A DNA stretch of 64,000 nt from Streptomyces sp. (GTDB lineage Bacteria > Actinomycetota > Actinomycetes > Streptomycetales > Streptomycetaceae), in NCBI RefSeq assembly GCF_019510245.1, contig NZ_JAEKKT010000177.1:54833-118832 (forward strand), in the 5' to 3' direction. Shown here piece after piece: positions 17,244 through 25,412 of this stretch; position 1 is the first letter of the stretch; every line of letters begins with the position of its first letter. The position numbers and the translations under genes are program-made. The notes beneath the pieces are model-generated. The model saw only the letters and a list, made by a program, of their open reading frames with translations. It did not search any database and had not been told where the DNA came from.

Positions 17244-18239
17244 TCAGCGCGCGAGCAGTTCGAGGGTGTCGATCACGCGGTTCGAGAAGCCCCACTCGTT
17301 GTCGTACCAGGCGACCACCTTGACGTGGCGGCCGTCGACGCGGGTCAGGGCCGAGTCGAAGATCGACGAGGCGGGGTTGCCCGTGATGTCCGACGACACC
17401 AGCGCGTCCTCCGAGTACTCGAGGATGCCCGCGAGCGGCCCTTCGGCCGCCGCGCGGTACGCGGCCAGCACGTCGTCGCGGGTCACGTCGCGCGAGACCG
17501 TCGTGTTGAGCTCGACGATCGAGCCCACCGGCACCGGCACCCGGATCGAGTCGCCCGACAGCTTCCCGTCGAGGTTCGGCAGCACCAGGCCGATCGCCTT
17601 GGCGGCGCCCGTCGTGGTCGGCACGATGTTGACACCGGCGGCACGGGCGCGCCGCGGGTCGCGGTGCGGGCCGTCCTGCAGGTTCTGCTCCTGCGTATAG
17701 GCGTGCACCGTCGTCATGAACCCGTGCTCGATACCGGCGAGTTCGTCGAGGACGGCGGCCAGCGGAGCGAGTGCGTTGGTCGTGCACGAGGCGTTGGAGA
17801 CGATCGTGTGCAGCTCCGCGTCGTACGCGTCGGTGTTCACGCCGTACGCCAGCGTGACGTCGGCACCGTCCGACGGCGCGCTGACCAGCACCTTCCGGGC
17901 ACCCGCGTCGAGGTGGGCGCGGGCCGCCTTCGCCGAGGTGAAGCGGCCGGTCGACTCCAGCACGAGGTCCACGCCGAGGTCGGCCCACGGCAGCTGCGCC
18001 GGCTCGCGCTCCGCGAGGACCTTGATGCGCCGGCCGTCGACGACGAGGACGTCCCCGTCGACGCTCACCGGGCGCCCGAGGCGGCCGGCCGTGGAGTCGA
18101 AGGCCAGCAGCCGCGCGAGGGCGGCCGGCTCCGTGAGGTCGTTGACGGCGACGACCTCCAGGCCGGTGTCCCGCTCCAGCAGGGCGCGCAGCACGTTGCG
18201 TCCGATGCGGCCGAATCCGTTGACGGCGATACGAGTCAT
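17244..18239 (-). CDS. gap: glyceraldehyde-3-phosphate dehydrogenase
   Basis: NAD(P)+-dependent phosphorylating oxidation of glyceraldehyde-3-phosphate in central glycolysis. The 331-residue protein starts with the Rossmann motif TRIAVNGFGRIGRNV and has the active-site SNASCTTNALAPL (Cys about 151), the substrate-binding HAYTQEQNLQDGPHRD and the C-terminal WYDNEWGFSNR. GAAGGGA precedes the ATG. The frame is open further upstream but has no conserved sequence there. It lies 118 bp behind a GlxA-type regulator gene on the same strand. Streptomycetes carry more than one gap gene; which paralogue this is cannot be settled here. Confidence 0.95.
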   Translation of the reverse strand: MTRIAVNGFGRIGRNVLRALLERDTGLEVVAVNDLTEPAALARLLAFDSTAGRLGRPVSVDGDVLVVDGRRIKVLAEREPAQLPWADLGVDLVLESTGRFTSAKAARAHLDAGARKVLVSAPSDGADVTLAYGVNTDAYDAELHTIVSNASCTTNALAPLAAVLDELAGIEHGFMTTVHAYTQEQNLQDGPHRDPRRARAAGVNIVPTTTGAAKAIGLVLPNLDGKLSGDSIRVPVPVGSIVELNTTVSRDVTRDDVLAAYRAAAEGPLAGILEYSEDALVSSDITGNPASSIFDSALTRVDGRHVKVVAWYDNEWGFSNRVIDTLELLAR

Positions 18240-18357
18240 AAGTGGTGTCCCTTCGCTACGCCACCAGGTTCGCGGGCCGTCGGTGGCCGGGACAGCGGCG
18301 AGAACGCCATGGTTCGAAAGGATCCCGCCAGGGCAGGGCGATGCCACCCGGGCAGCC

Positions 18358-19314
18358 CTACTCGCCCCTGGTGAAGGTGCGCCGGTAGTCGCTCGGCGTC
18401 GTGCCGAGGATCCGCTGGAAGTGCAGCCGCAGGTTCGCCCCGGTGCCGAGGCCGACATCGGCCGCGATCTGCTCGACGCTCCGCTCCGACCGTTCCAGGA
18501 GTTCCCGGGCCAGGTCGATCCGGGCGCGCATCACCCACTGCATCGGCGTGTACCCGGTGTCCTCCGCGAACCGCCGCGAGAACGTCCGCGCCGACACCCC
18601 CGCGTGCCGGGCCAGCACGTCGAGGCCGAGCGGCTCGCCGAGCCGGTGCAGTGCCCACTCGCGGGTCGCGGCGAACCGCTCGCCCAGCGGCTCGGGCACG
18701 CTGCGCGGCACGTACTGCGCCTGGCCGCCGCTGCGGTAGGGGGCCGCCACCAGCCGCCGGGCCGCGTGGTTGGAGGCGGCCACGCCGAGGTCGCCACGGA
18801 GGATGTGCAGGCACAGGTCGATCCCCGAGGCCGCCCCGGCCGACGTCAGCACGCTGCCCTCGTCGACGAACAGCACGTTCTCGTCCACCTTGACCAGCGG
18901 GTGCTTGTCGGCGAGGGCGCGCGTGTAGTGCCAGTGCGTGGTGGCGCGCCTGCCGTCGAGCAGCCCGGTCGCGGCGAGCGCGAAGGCCCCCGTCGAGATG
19001 GCGGCCAGCCGCGTGCCCCGCCGGTGCGCGCCGAGCAGGGCCTCGACGACGGCCGACGGCGGGTCCTCCCGGTCCGGGAACCGGTACCCGGGCACGAACA
19101 CGATCTCCGCCCACTCCAGCGCGTCGAGACCGTCGGCGACGTGGTAGGACAGCCCGTCGCCGCCGGTGACCAGACCCGGCGCGGCGCCGCACACCCGCAC
19201 CTCGTACGGCATGCTCGCCCGGGTCGTGAAAACCTGCGCCGGGATACCGACGTCGAGGGGTTTGGCCCCCTCCAGCACGAGGACGGCTACGCGATGCAGA
19301 CGGACGGGAGGCAC
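18358..19314 (-). CDS. GlxA-family transcriptional regulator (DJ-1/PfpI domain plus AraC DNA-binding domain)
   Basis: A 318-residue regulator. The N-terminal DJ-1/PfpI amidotransferase-like domain (about 5-185; VFVPGYRFPDR, ISTGAFALAATGLLDGRRAT) binds a ligand or carries out redox sensing in this family. The C-terminal AraC/XylS domain (about 215-318; LDVLARHAGVSARTFSRRF, VGLGTGANLRLHFQRILG) has two helix-turn-helix motifs. The nucleophile-elbow position, often Cys in the family (C-T-G), is Ser here (I-S-T-G). Start is GTG. It precedes gap on the same strand, so it may regulate it, but no operator was recognised. Confidence 0.92.
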   Translation of the reverse strand: MPPVRLHRVAVLVLEGAKPLDVGIPAQVFTTRASMPYEVRVCGAAPGLVTGGDGLSYHVADGLDALEWAEIVFVPGYRFPDREDPPSAVVEALLGAHRRGTRLAAISTGAFALAATGLLDGRRATTHWHYTRALADKHPLVKVDENVLFVDEGSVLTSAGAASGIDLCLHILRGDLGVAASNHAARRLVAAPYRSGGQAQYVPRSVPEPLGERFAATREWALHRLGEPLGLDVLARHAGVSARTFSRRFAEDTGYTPMQWVMRARIDLARELLERSERSVEQIAADVGLGTGANLRLHFQRILGTTPSDYRRTFTRGE

Positions 19315-19375
19315 ACCGAACAGGGTACGAGGCCCCGGCCCACGCCCGGTGCGGTCCGCCCCGGCCGCGGGAGGG

Positions 19376-19747
19376 TCAGAGCTCCTCCTCCATCCCGATC
19401 GCCTTGCGCAGTTCCTCGGCCGCCTCCGCCGGGTGATCGTCCTCCCGCTGGTCGAGGAGCGCGGCGGCGATGCTGTCGAGCTTGCGCTGGATGGCGTGTT
19501 CCGCGCGGCGCTCGGAGTTCTTCAGCAGCGCGAGCAGCAGCAGGTTCACCGAGGTCATGAGGTCCCCGACGAGCAGCTGCCAGGTGAGCGCGAGACCCGA
19601 GAGGTGCACGGCGACGAAGGCGGCCACCAGGGCCAGGCAGAAGCACATGAACACCAGGGAGCTGGTGAGGTTCGAGGCCGCCTCGGCCAGCCTCTCGAAC
19701 CAGCCCCGCCCGTTGCGGGAGCGCTCGGCAGGATGCGTCATGGACAC
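19376..19747 (-). CDS. low-affinity iron permease family protein
   Basis: A 123-residue membrane protein with two hydrophobic segments (LVFMCFCLALVAAFVAVHL and WQLLVGDLMTSVNLLLLALL). They are followed by the family signature NSERRAEHAIQRKLDSI and an acidic tail. The fold matches the low-affinity iron permease / DUF-type family first named in yeast; iron transport is not proved for bacterial members. The GTG start has GGGAG 7 bp upstream; an ATG two codons later is possible. It ends 61 bp before the GlxA-type regulator gene on the same strand. Confidence 0.85.
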   Translation of the reverse strand: MSMTHPAERSRNGRGWFERLAEAASNLTSSLVFMCFCLALVAAFVAVHLSGLALTWQLLVGDLMTSVNLLLLALLKNSERRAEHAIQRKLDSIAAALLDQREDDHPAEAAEELRKAIGMEEEL

Positions 19748-20058
19748 AGGAGGACTCCCACGCCCGCGCGGTGCCCTTCACCGCGATCCCGGCCCGGGTA
19801 CCCGGCACCGGCCCCCTTCATCCACTGCCGTGCCACCGAGCCCTGCTGGTCGGAAAAGCACTTCGCAGAGCTCGGTTGGTGCTCGGCACCGTGTACGACT
19901 CCGCCGCCGTCCTCGGCGACGGCCGCCCCGAGGCCCCGGCACCGAGTACGTGCTCACCGCGGGCCCCGGCCGCCGGCGGCGGCGCACCACCGCCTCCCGG
20001 CCGTTGCGCGTCGAGCCGCCGCCCGGCGGACACGCCGACCGCTACAGCCCGACCGCCG
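19748..20058. other. 311-bp interval, no supported gene
   Basis: Lies between the end of the LacI regulator gene and the start of the iron-permease family gene, both on the minus strand. It should contain the promoter of the permease gene. The segment around 19930-20050 has coding-like third-position GC on the plus strand (GTEYVLTAGP) but no start or recognisable family. It could be a gene remnant. No clear hairpin terminator was found. Confidence 0.4.
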
Positions 20059-21156
20059 TCACGTCGAGCGCGGTGGGGCGGTGCTCTCCCTGACCACCAG
20101 GCGGGCCGGGACGAGATCGGTGCCGGGGCAGGAGTCGTCGCCGGTCCGGAGCCGACGCAGCACGCCCTCCACACAGCGGCGGCCGACCTCGGCGAAGTCC
20201 TGGTGGACGGTGGTGAGGGGCGGGATGAAGAAGGCCGCGTCCGGGGTGTCGTCGAAACCCACCACACTGATGTCCGCGGGCACGGACCGGCCCCGCTCGT
20301 GGAAGGCGCGCAGCAGGCCCAGGGCCATCTGGTCGTTGGCCGCGAACACGGCGGTGCAGCCCGGCTCCTCGGCGAGCGCGAGCCCCGCCGCGTAACCGGA
20401 CTCGGCCGACCAGTCGCCGCGCAGGGGCGCCGGCACCGGACACCCCGCCTCCGCCAGCACCGCGCGCCAGGCCTGCGCACGGCGTTCGGCCGCGTACGAG
20501 GACTCGGGGCCCGCCACGTGCCACACCGTCCGGTGGCCCAGGTCCAGCAGGTGCCGTACGGCCCCGCGCGCGCCGTCGGCCTGGTCCGTGTCGACCACGC
20601 TGTAGCGGTCCCCCGCGTCCGAGTCCACGACCACCACATGGGCGCCGGGCGGCAGTTGCACGGTGGCGGTGTCGAGCAGATGGATCTCCATGATGACGAT
20701 GACGGCGTCCACCGCCAGCTCGCCCATCCGCGTGAAGGCGCCCAGCACGTTGTCCTGCGTGGCCACGTCGATGGGGATGAGGGTGATCGCGTAGCCCTCG
20801 GCGGCGGCATGCGTGGCGATCGCCTCCACGGTGCGGCTGCTGCCCGTGGAGGAGAGGCTGAACAGGATCACGCCGATGGTGTTGAACCGGCCGTAGCGCA
20901 GGGCACGGGCCGCGCTGTTGGGCCGGTAGCCGAGCTCCCGCATCGCGGCCAGCACCTGCTCACGGGTCGAACTGACCACCCCGGGATGCCCGTTGGAGAC
21001 CCGCGAGACCGTCTGCGAGGAGACACCGGCGAGTTCGGCGACGTCCGCCATGGAGACACGCTGCTTGCGGCGCCCGCCGGGCACCCCGGAACCGCTCCGC
21101 CGCGCCCCGGCCGCGGCCGGGGCGCGGCGGAGCGGTTCCGGCTCGTTCAGGACCAT
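20059..21156 (-). CDS. LacI-family transcriptional repressor, local regulator of the GH5 gene
   Basis: 365 residues with this start. The DNA-binding helix-turn-helix is SMADVAELAGVSSQTVSRVS with hinge helix YRPNSAARALR. The periplasmic-binding-protein-like sensor domain (IGVILFSLSSTG, VFAANDQMALGLLRAF, ISVVGFDDTPDAAFFIPPLT) follows. It is divergent from the GH5 cellulase, and the space between holds three palindromic operators of LacI type. It most likely represses both genes until a cello-oligosaccharide or related sugar binds. The start is uncertain: the ATG used here has GAGGG nearby. The codons for residues 6-24 form a perfect 56-bp palindrome, so a GTG at 21084 or an ATG at 21051, closer to the helix-turn-helix, may be the true start. 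Confidence 0.9.
   Translation of the reverse strand: MVLNEPEPLRRAPAAAGARRSGSGVPGGRRKQRVSMADVAELAGVSSQTVSRVSNGHPGVVSSTREQVLAAMRELGYRPNSAARALRYGRFNTIGVILFSLSSTGSSRTVEAIATHAAAEGYAITLIPIDVATQDNVLGAFTRMGELAVDAVIVIMEIHLLDTATVQLPPGAHVVVVDSDAGDRYSVVDTDQADGARGAVRHLLDLGHRTVWHVAGPESSYAAERRAQAWRAVLAEAGCPVPAPLRGDWSAESGYAAGLALAEEPGCTAVFAANDQMALGLLRAFHERGRSVPADISVVGFDDTPDAAFFIPPLTTVHQDFAEVGRRCVEGVLRRLRTGDDSCPGTDLVPARLVVRESTAPPRST
21086..21141. repeat. perfect 56-bp palindrome at the 5' end of the LacI gene
   Basis: Two 28-bp arms meet without a spacer at 21113/21114. Every base of the left arm, which starts CCGGAACCGCTCCGCC, has its complement in the right arm. In the minus-strand mRNA it would form an extremely stable hairpin. 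That hairpin lies either just inside the coding region or, if a later start is used, in the leader immediately before it. Confidence 0.9.
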
Positions 21157-21250
21157 CGCCCCATCCCTCAAATCTCCTTCATGCGCCGGAAGTCGGGACC
21201 GGGAATCTTGACGGCCGCAGGAGCGGGTGCCACGATTCCGACGCTTTCGA

Positions 21251-21262
21251 GTTTACGTAAAC
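21251..21262. promoter_or_regulatory. LacI-type operator 1, GTTTACGTAAAC
   Basis: Perfect 12-bp palindrome with a central CG, as LacI-family sites have. It is the copy nearest to the regulator gene, and its core sequence is identical to operator 3. Confidence 0.75.
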
Positions 21263-21315
21263 ATCGCCCGGTGACCAGCCCCGACGGAGATCCCGCGGAC
21301 ACGGTCGCGAAGGAG

Positions 21316-21331
21316 ATGTTCACGTGAACAT
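21316..21331. promoter_or_regulatory. LacI-type operator 2, ATGTTCACGTGAACAT
   Basis: Perfect 16-bp palindrome that differs from the other two copies by one symmetrical change (TTCACGTGAA for TTTACGTAAA). Its centre is 67 bp from operator 1 and 25 bp from operator 3. Confidence 0.75.
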
Positions 21332-21341
21332 GCCGCGTCGA

Positions 21342-21355
21342 TGTTTACGTAAACA
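21342..21355. promoter_or_regulatory. LacI-type operator 3, TGTTTACGTAAACA
   Basis: Perfect 14-bp palindrome about 58 bp before the ATG of the GH5 gene, in a position to block its promoter. With operator 2 it gives two sites 25 bp apart, compatible with binding of two dimers side by side. Confidence 0.75.
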
Positions 21356-21412
21356 CGCGGCCGGGCCCGCGGGCCCCCGCGTCGAGCCGCCGTCTTCCGA
21401 AAGGGCACGTTG

Positions 21413-22422
21413 ATGCGCAAGACCTCCGCCAGAATCCGTATCGCCCCCCGCACCCGCGCCGCGCTCGCGGCGGTCGCGATCGCCGCCGTCGGTGCCACGA
21501 CCCTCACCGGCAGCCCCGCCGCCGCCTCCGCCGCCGTACCGGGCCACGGCACCAGCCAGTTCAAGGGCGTCAACTGGGCGGACCCGCGCGACAACTACGC
21601 CGACGACCCCGTGGTCCTCTCCGGCCTGTCGCTCTCCGACAGCTACGCCCAGACCTACGCCAAGGCGACCCGGGTGATCGCGGCCTTCCGCGCCAACCTC
21701 GGCGCCAACACCGTGCGGCTGCCCATCAACCCGTACACGGTGAACGGCTCGTACTGGAAGTCGTACCGCGGTGTCATGGCGCCAACAAGGACGGCTTCAT
21801 CGACGACGAGGCCACGTACTGGCCCATGTGGAACACCGTCGTGAAGGCCTACCGGCACGACCCGCACGTCTACTTCGAGCCGATGAACGAGCCGCACGGC
21901 TACACCGACGCCGAGTGGGCCGACCTCGCCGCCAAGTGGCTGGCGACCTACCCGTCCGTACCGCACGACCGCGTCTTCGTCAGCGGCGCCGGCTACAACG
22001 ACCACGTCACCACGGTCTGCGCCGACCCGCGCCTCAAGGGCACCTACCTCTCCCTCCACCACTACGGCTTCTGGAAGAGCTACGCCACCTACGACCAGTG
22101 GGTGGCCGACCTGAAGGAGCGGCTCGGCGACTGCGCGAACCGGACCGTCGCCGACGAGTTCGGCGCGCCGATGACGACAGGCCTCGACTACGACAAGCCC
22201 GCTCCCGACGACAACTCCGTCAACTTCATCCAGGCCGACACGGACACCTTCCGCAAGCTCGGCATGGGCTCGGTGTACTGGCCCGGCCTGCGCACCGACG
22301 ACACGTACTCGATCCAGAAGCTGATCGGCGACGCCTCCCGACCCTGGCTGGCCACCACCAACCAGTCCGGCGCCGACCGCCTCGCCTGGGCCTGGGGCCG
22401 CGGCAGGCCCGTCACCGGCTGA
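21413..22422 (+). pseudogene. secreted GH5 cellulase with internal deletion and frameshift
   Basis: The N-terminal part has AAAGGG before the ATG, a signal peptide (RAALAAVAIAAVGATTLTGS) and the start of a GH5 barrel (FKGVNWADPRDNY, GANTVRLPINPY) up to SYWKSYRGVMA. The frame then changes at about 21780 and the protein resumes as NKDGFIDDEATYWPMWNTVV to a normal end. It keeps the acid/base motif YFEPMNEPHGY and the nucleophile region VADEFGAPMTTG. Compared with related enzymes, roughly 20 residues that form a central barrel strand (the region ending SYWEG) are missing, and the frame is lost. As it stands the gene cannot make active enzyme. The rest of the sequence is undamaged, so the event is recent or is an assembly fault. 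Confidence 0.8.
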
Positions 22423-22426
22423 CCCT

Positions 22427-22472
22427 CCGGACGACGGCCGCGGCGCACACGAGCGGCGCGGCCGTCGTCCGG
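22427..22472 (+). terminator. hairpin after the GH5 gene
   Basis: A perfect 16-bp stem (CCGGACGACGGCCGCG with its complement) and a 14-nt loop, 4 bp past the stop codon. Confidence 0.8.
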
Positions 22473-22557
22473 TGGCCGGCCAAGTTCCCTGTCCTGCCGC
22501 CTGCTTCGAGTTGCCGCGGTGTACCCCGCGTGCTGTGCTGGGAGCGGGGGAGTGACC

Positions 22558-22857
22558 ATGCGGGAGGACATCGTGACAACCAGGGTTGCGAAAGACACCG
22601 CCTTCCTCCGCGAAGTCGCGAAGGTGTTCGCGAAGTACCCGGGTGTGAAACACAGGTACGCGCTCGCCAGCCTCGCGATCCCCCTCGAGATGGGGATCGA
22701 CTTCGACAAGCAGATCGGGGTGTGCCGGAGCGAGGGCGACAAGGTCGTCATCGAGTTCCAGGACCGGGGCGAGGACAGCAAACTGCGCATGCGTCACTGC
22801 GACGTGCAGAACGAGGACGGCACATGCCAGGCCTGGAGCGGCGAGTTGGCCGAGTAG
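22558..22857 (+). CDS. small hypothetical protein
   Basis: A 99-residue soluble protein of unknown family, without signal or membrane segment. The N-terminal half is rich in basic and hydrophobic residues (FLREVAKVFAKYPGVKHRYA). The C-terminal half is acidic and beta-like (GDKVVIEFQDRGEDSKLRMRH), with two Cys near HCDVQNEDGTCQAW. The start is supported by GGGGGAG immediately upstream. Codon use is less GC-extreme than that of its neighbours, with several A/T third positions. It converges on the acetyltransferase gene and shows no operon context. Confidence 0.7.
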   Translation: MREDIVTTRVAKDTAFLREVAKVFAKYPGVKHRYALASLAIPLEMGIDFDKQIGVCRSEGDKVVIEFQDRGEDSKLRMRHCDVQNEDGTCQAWSGELAE

Positions 22858-22869
22858 TGCCACCCCGGC

Positions 22870-23409
22870 TCACGGCAGCGGAGGTGCGGCCGCCGGGCGG
22901 TCGGTGGTGGCGTCGAGGGTGCGCAGGTACGTCAGGCCGGGGCGGCCGGAGAGGACCGTCTCGCCGGTGACGGTGAACCCCGTCCTGGCCAGGACGGTCC
23001 GGGATGCCGTGTTGCGCACGGCGGCGGCGGCCCGCAGGGTGGTCAGCCCGTAGGTGTCGAAGGCGCGCCGGCACACCTCCCGTACGCCCCAGGTGGCGAG
23101 CCCCCGCCCGGTGACCCGCTCCGCGATCCGGTATCCCAGGTCGGCGCCGCCGTCCGCGACGTCCACCAGGTTGATCCGCCCCAGCACCTCGCCCGCCGCG
23201 TCGACCAGCACATGGAAGTAGCAGACCCCGTCCGCCTGCTCGGCCAGCCGCGCACGGTGGATCTGCTCGAATCGGGCGAAGTAGTCGTCGCCCCGATCGG
23301 GGATCGACGCCGCGAAATAGGCGCGGTTCTCCGACTCGAAGGCGAGCAGTGCCGGGGCGTGGTCCGGACGGAGCAACTGGAGCTCGGGCATGGGCAGGAC
23401 GGTATGCAC
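22870..23409 (-). CDS. GNAT-family N-acetyltransferase (RimJ/RimL-like)
   Basis: A 179-residue acetyl-CoA-dependent acetyltransferase. Core motifs are LGRINLVDV, DLGYRIAERVTGRGLATWGV (acetyl-CoA pyrophosphate loop with R/G-x-x-G-x-G/A) and VRNTASRTVLARTGFTVTGE. This layout fits the subfamily that acetylates ribosomal-protein N-termini or small molecules; the substrate is unknown. The start is a GTG; a later ATG at MPELQ would remove six residues. It is 24 bp downstream of paaK on the same strand but is probably unrelated to that pathway. Confidence 0.88.
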   Translation of the reverse strand: MHTVLPMPELQLLRPDHAPALLAFESENRAYFAASIPDRGDDYFARFEQIHRARLAEQADGVCYFHVLVDAAGEVLGRINLVDVADGGADLGYRIAERVTGRGLATWGVREVCRRAFDTYGLTTLRAAAAVRNTASRTVLARTGFTVTGETVLSGRPGLTYLRTLDATTDRPAAAPPLP

Positions 23410-23433
23410 TTTGGCCGTCGGGCCGCCAGCACA

Positions 23434-24780
23434 TTACGGCTTGCGCAGGTCCTTCACCCGGCGGAGCTTGCCGAGCGAGCGCTCAAGCGTCTCCGGTTCG
23501 ACGACCGCGACCTCCACGGTGACCCCGACGCCGTCCTTGATGCCCTGGGCGATGGCCCGGGTGGCGGCCTCGCGGTCGGCGGGGGCGGCGCCGGGACGTG
23601 CCTCCACGCGGACCGTCATGTGGTCCATGCGCCCGCGCCGGCTGATCTGGATCTGGAAGTGCGGGGCCACGCCAGGTGTCCGCAGCACGATCTCCTCCAC
23701 CTGGCTGGGGAACACGTTGACCCCGCGGAGGATGATCATGTCGTCGCAGCGGCCGGTGATCTTCTCGATGCGGCGGAACCCGGGACGCGCCGTGCCGGGC
23801 AGCAGCCGGGTCAGGTCCCGGGTGCGGTAGCGGATGACGGGCAGCGCCTCCTTCGTGAGCGAGGTGAAGACCAGTTCGCCGCTCTCGCCCTCCGCCAGCA
23901 CCTCGTCGGTCAGCGGATCCACGACCTCCGGGCAGAAGTGGTCCTCCCAGACGTGCAGCCCGTCCTTGGTCTCCACGCACTCCTGAGCGACCCCGGGCCC
24001 GACGACCTCGGACAGCCCGTAGATGTCGACCGCGTGGATGTCCATGCGCTCCTCGATCTCGCGGCGCATCTCCTCCGTCCACGGCTCCGCGCCGAAGATG
24101 CCGACCTCGAGGGAGGTGGAGCGCGGATCGACGCCCTGACGCTCGAACTCGTCGAGCAGGGTCAGCATGTAGGAGGGCGTGACCATGATGATCTCGGGGC
24201 GGAAGTCCTGGATGATCTGCACCTGGCGCGCGGTCATGCCGCCGGAGGCCGGGATCACCGTGCAGCCGGCCCGCTCGGCGCCGTAGTGGGCGCCCAGGCC
24301 GCCGGTGAACAGGCCGTAGCCGTAGGAGACATGGACCTTGTGCCCGGGGCGGCCGCCGGCGGCCCGGATGGAACGGGCCACGACGTCCGCCCACATCGAC
24401 AGGTCGTTCTCCGTGTAGCCGACCACGGTGGGACGGCCGGTGGTGCCGCTGGAGGCGTGCACGCGGCGCACCTCGGACATCGGCACGGCGAACATGCCGA
24501 AGGGGTAGGTGTCCCGCAGGTCCGCCTTGGTCGTGAAGGGGAAGCGGGCGAGGTCGGCCAGGGTGCGGCAGTCGTCCGGGCCCACGCCGGCCGCGTCGAA
24601 CTTCTTGCGGTACAGCTCCACGTTGTCGTACGCGTGCCGCAACGTCGTGCGCAGCCTGGTGAGCTGGAGCGCCTCGACCTCCGCGCGGGACATCCGCTCG
24701 GCCTCGTCCAGCAGGGCCTCGGGAAGCGGCTCTCCCCGGCGGGTGCCCCTGGGTTCGGGCGCGATCACTTCGCTGCTCAT
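23434..24780 (-). CDS. paaK: phenylacetate-CoA ligase
   Basis: First step of phenylacetate catabolism: ATP-dependent formation of phenylacetyl-CoA in the cytoplasm. The 448-residue protein has the AMP-forming motif VHASSGTTGRPTVVGYT, the adenine-binding YGLSEVVGPG, the hinge region YRTRDLTRLL and the C-terminal lid GRCDDMIILRGVNVFPSQVEE. GAGGAG stands 6 bp before the ATG. That ATG overlaps the stop of the upstream thioesterase gene by 4 bp (ATGA), so the two are co-translated. The transcript begins at the divergent region that carries a candidate PaaR-type operator. Confidence 0.96.
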   Translation of the reverse strand: MSSEVIAPEPRGTRRGEPLPEALLDEAERMSRAEVEALQLTRLRTTLRHAYDNVELYRKKFDAAGVGPDDCRTLADLARFPFTTKADLRDTYPFGMFAVPMSEVRRVHASSGTTGRPTVVGYTENDLSMWADVVARSIRAAGGRPGHKVHVSYGYGLFTGGLGAHYGAERAGCTVIPASGGMTARQVQIIQDFRPEIIMVTPSYMLTLLDEFERQGVDPRSTSLEVGIFGAEPWTEEMRREIEERMDIHAVDIYGLSEVVGPGVAQECVETKDGLHVWEDHFCPEVVDPLTDEVLAEGESGELVFTSLTKEALPVIRYRTRDLTRLLPGTARPGFRRIEKITGRCDDMIILRGVNVFPSQVEEIVLRTPGVAPHFQIQISRRGRMDHMTVRVEARPGAAPADREAATRAIAQGIKDGVGVTVEVAVVEPETLERSLGKLRRVKDLRKP

Positions 24781-25208
24781 TGCGGCTCCTCGTGCTGGGT
24801 GCGGAGGGTGCGACTGCGGCCTCGGAACTCCGCGATCACCTCGTCGCCGCGCACGACACTCACGTCGTAGACTCCGCTGCGGCCGAACCGGACCCGCTCC
24901 CGCGCGGTGGCGACGAGCACGTCGCCCTCGTAGGCGGGTGCGACGAAGTCGATGTCGGCGCCGGCGGCGACCGTCACCGGCCCGTGGCTGTTGCAGGCAC
25001 ACGCGAACGCCGTGTCGGCGAGCAGGAACACATGGCCGCCGTGGGCGATCCGGTGCCCGTTGACCTGCGAGGCGGTCACGGTCATCCGCAGCACGGCCGT
25101 CCCTTCGCCGTGCGCCAGCAACTCGATCCCCAGCTGCCGGGACGCCTCGTCCGCGGCGAACATCGTCTCGACGGGGCCAGGCGTCGTGCCGGGTACCTGG
25201 GTCGTCAT
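24777..25208 (-). CDS. paaI: PaaI-type hotdog thioesterase
   Basis: Hydrolyses phenylacetyl-CoA or ring-hydroxylated dead-end CoA esters so that free CoA is recovered. The 143-residue single hotdog domain has the family motif HGGHVFLLADTAFACACNS with the catalytic Asp, and the CoA-binding strand VRFGRSGVYDVSVV. It is the first gene of a two-gene unit with paaK, overlapping it by 4 bp. The ATG of MTTQVPGTTPG is chosen, with AAGG 8 bp upstream; GTG codons three and two positions before are possible. Confidence 0.93.
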   Translation of the reverse strand: MTTQVPGTTPGPVETMFAADEASRQLGIELLAHGEGTAVLRMTVTASQVNGHRIAHGGHVFLLADTAFACACNSHGPVTVAAGADIDFVAPAYEGDVLVATARERVRFGRSGVYDVSVVRGDEVIAEFRGRSRTLRTQHEEPQ

Positions 25209-25223
25209 CTCCACCACCTTGTG

Positions 25224-25243
25224 AACCGACCGAACATTCGGTT
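25224..25243. promoter_or_regulatory. candidate PaaR operator 1, AACCGACC-N5-TTCGGTT
   Basis: An interrupted palindrome 15 bp upstream of the paaI start, in the space shared with the divergent thiolase gene. Both half-sites and the 5-bp spacer are the same as in the site before paaA, read on the opposite strand. This form is typical of TetR-family regulators of phenylacetate genes. Confidence 0.7.
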
Positions 25244-25412
25244 AGCGTGCGGCGTGGTCAAGTAATCCAGCAACACACCTGCATGTCAAGAGGCGGACCG
25301 CAGGCCATTCGAGGGCCCGCGCCACCCCGTCCGACACCCCCTTCGGCACCGGCCGCCGTGCCGTCCCGCGGCCGCGGCGGCCCGTGCACCCCGAAGCCGA
25401 GGAGACCGCCCG

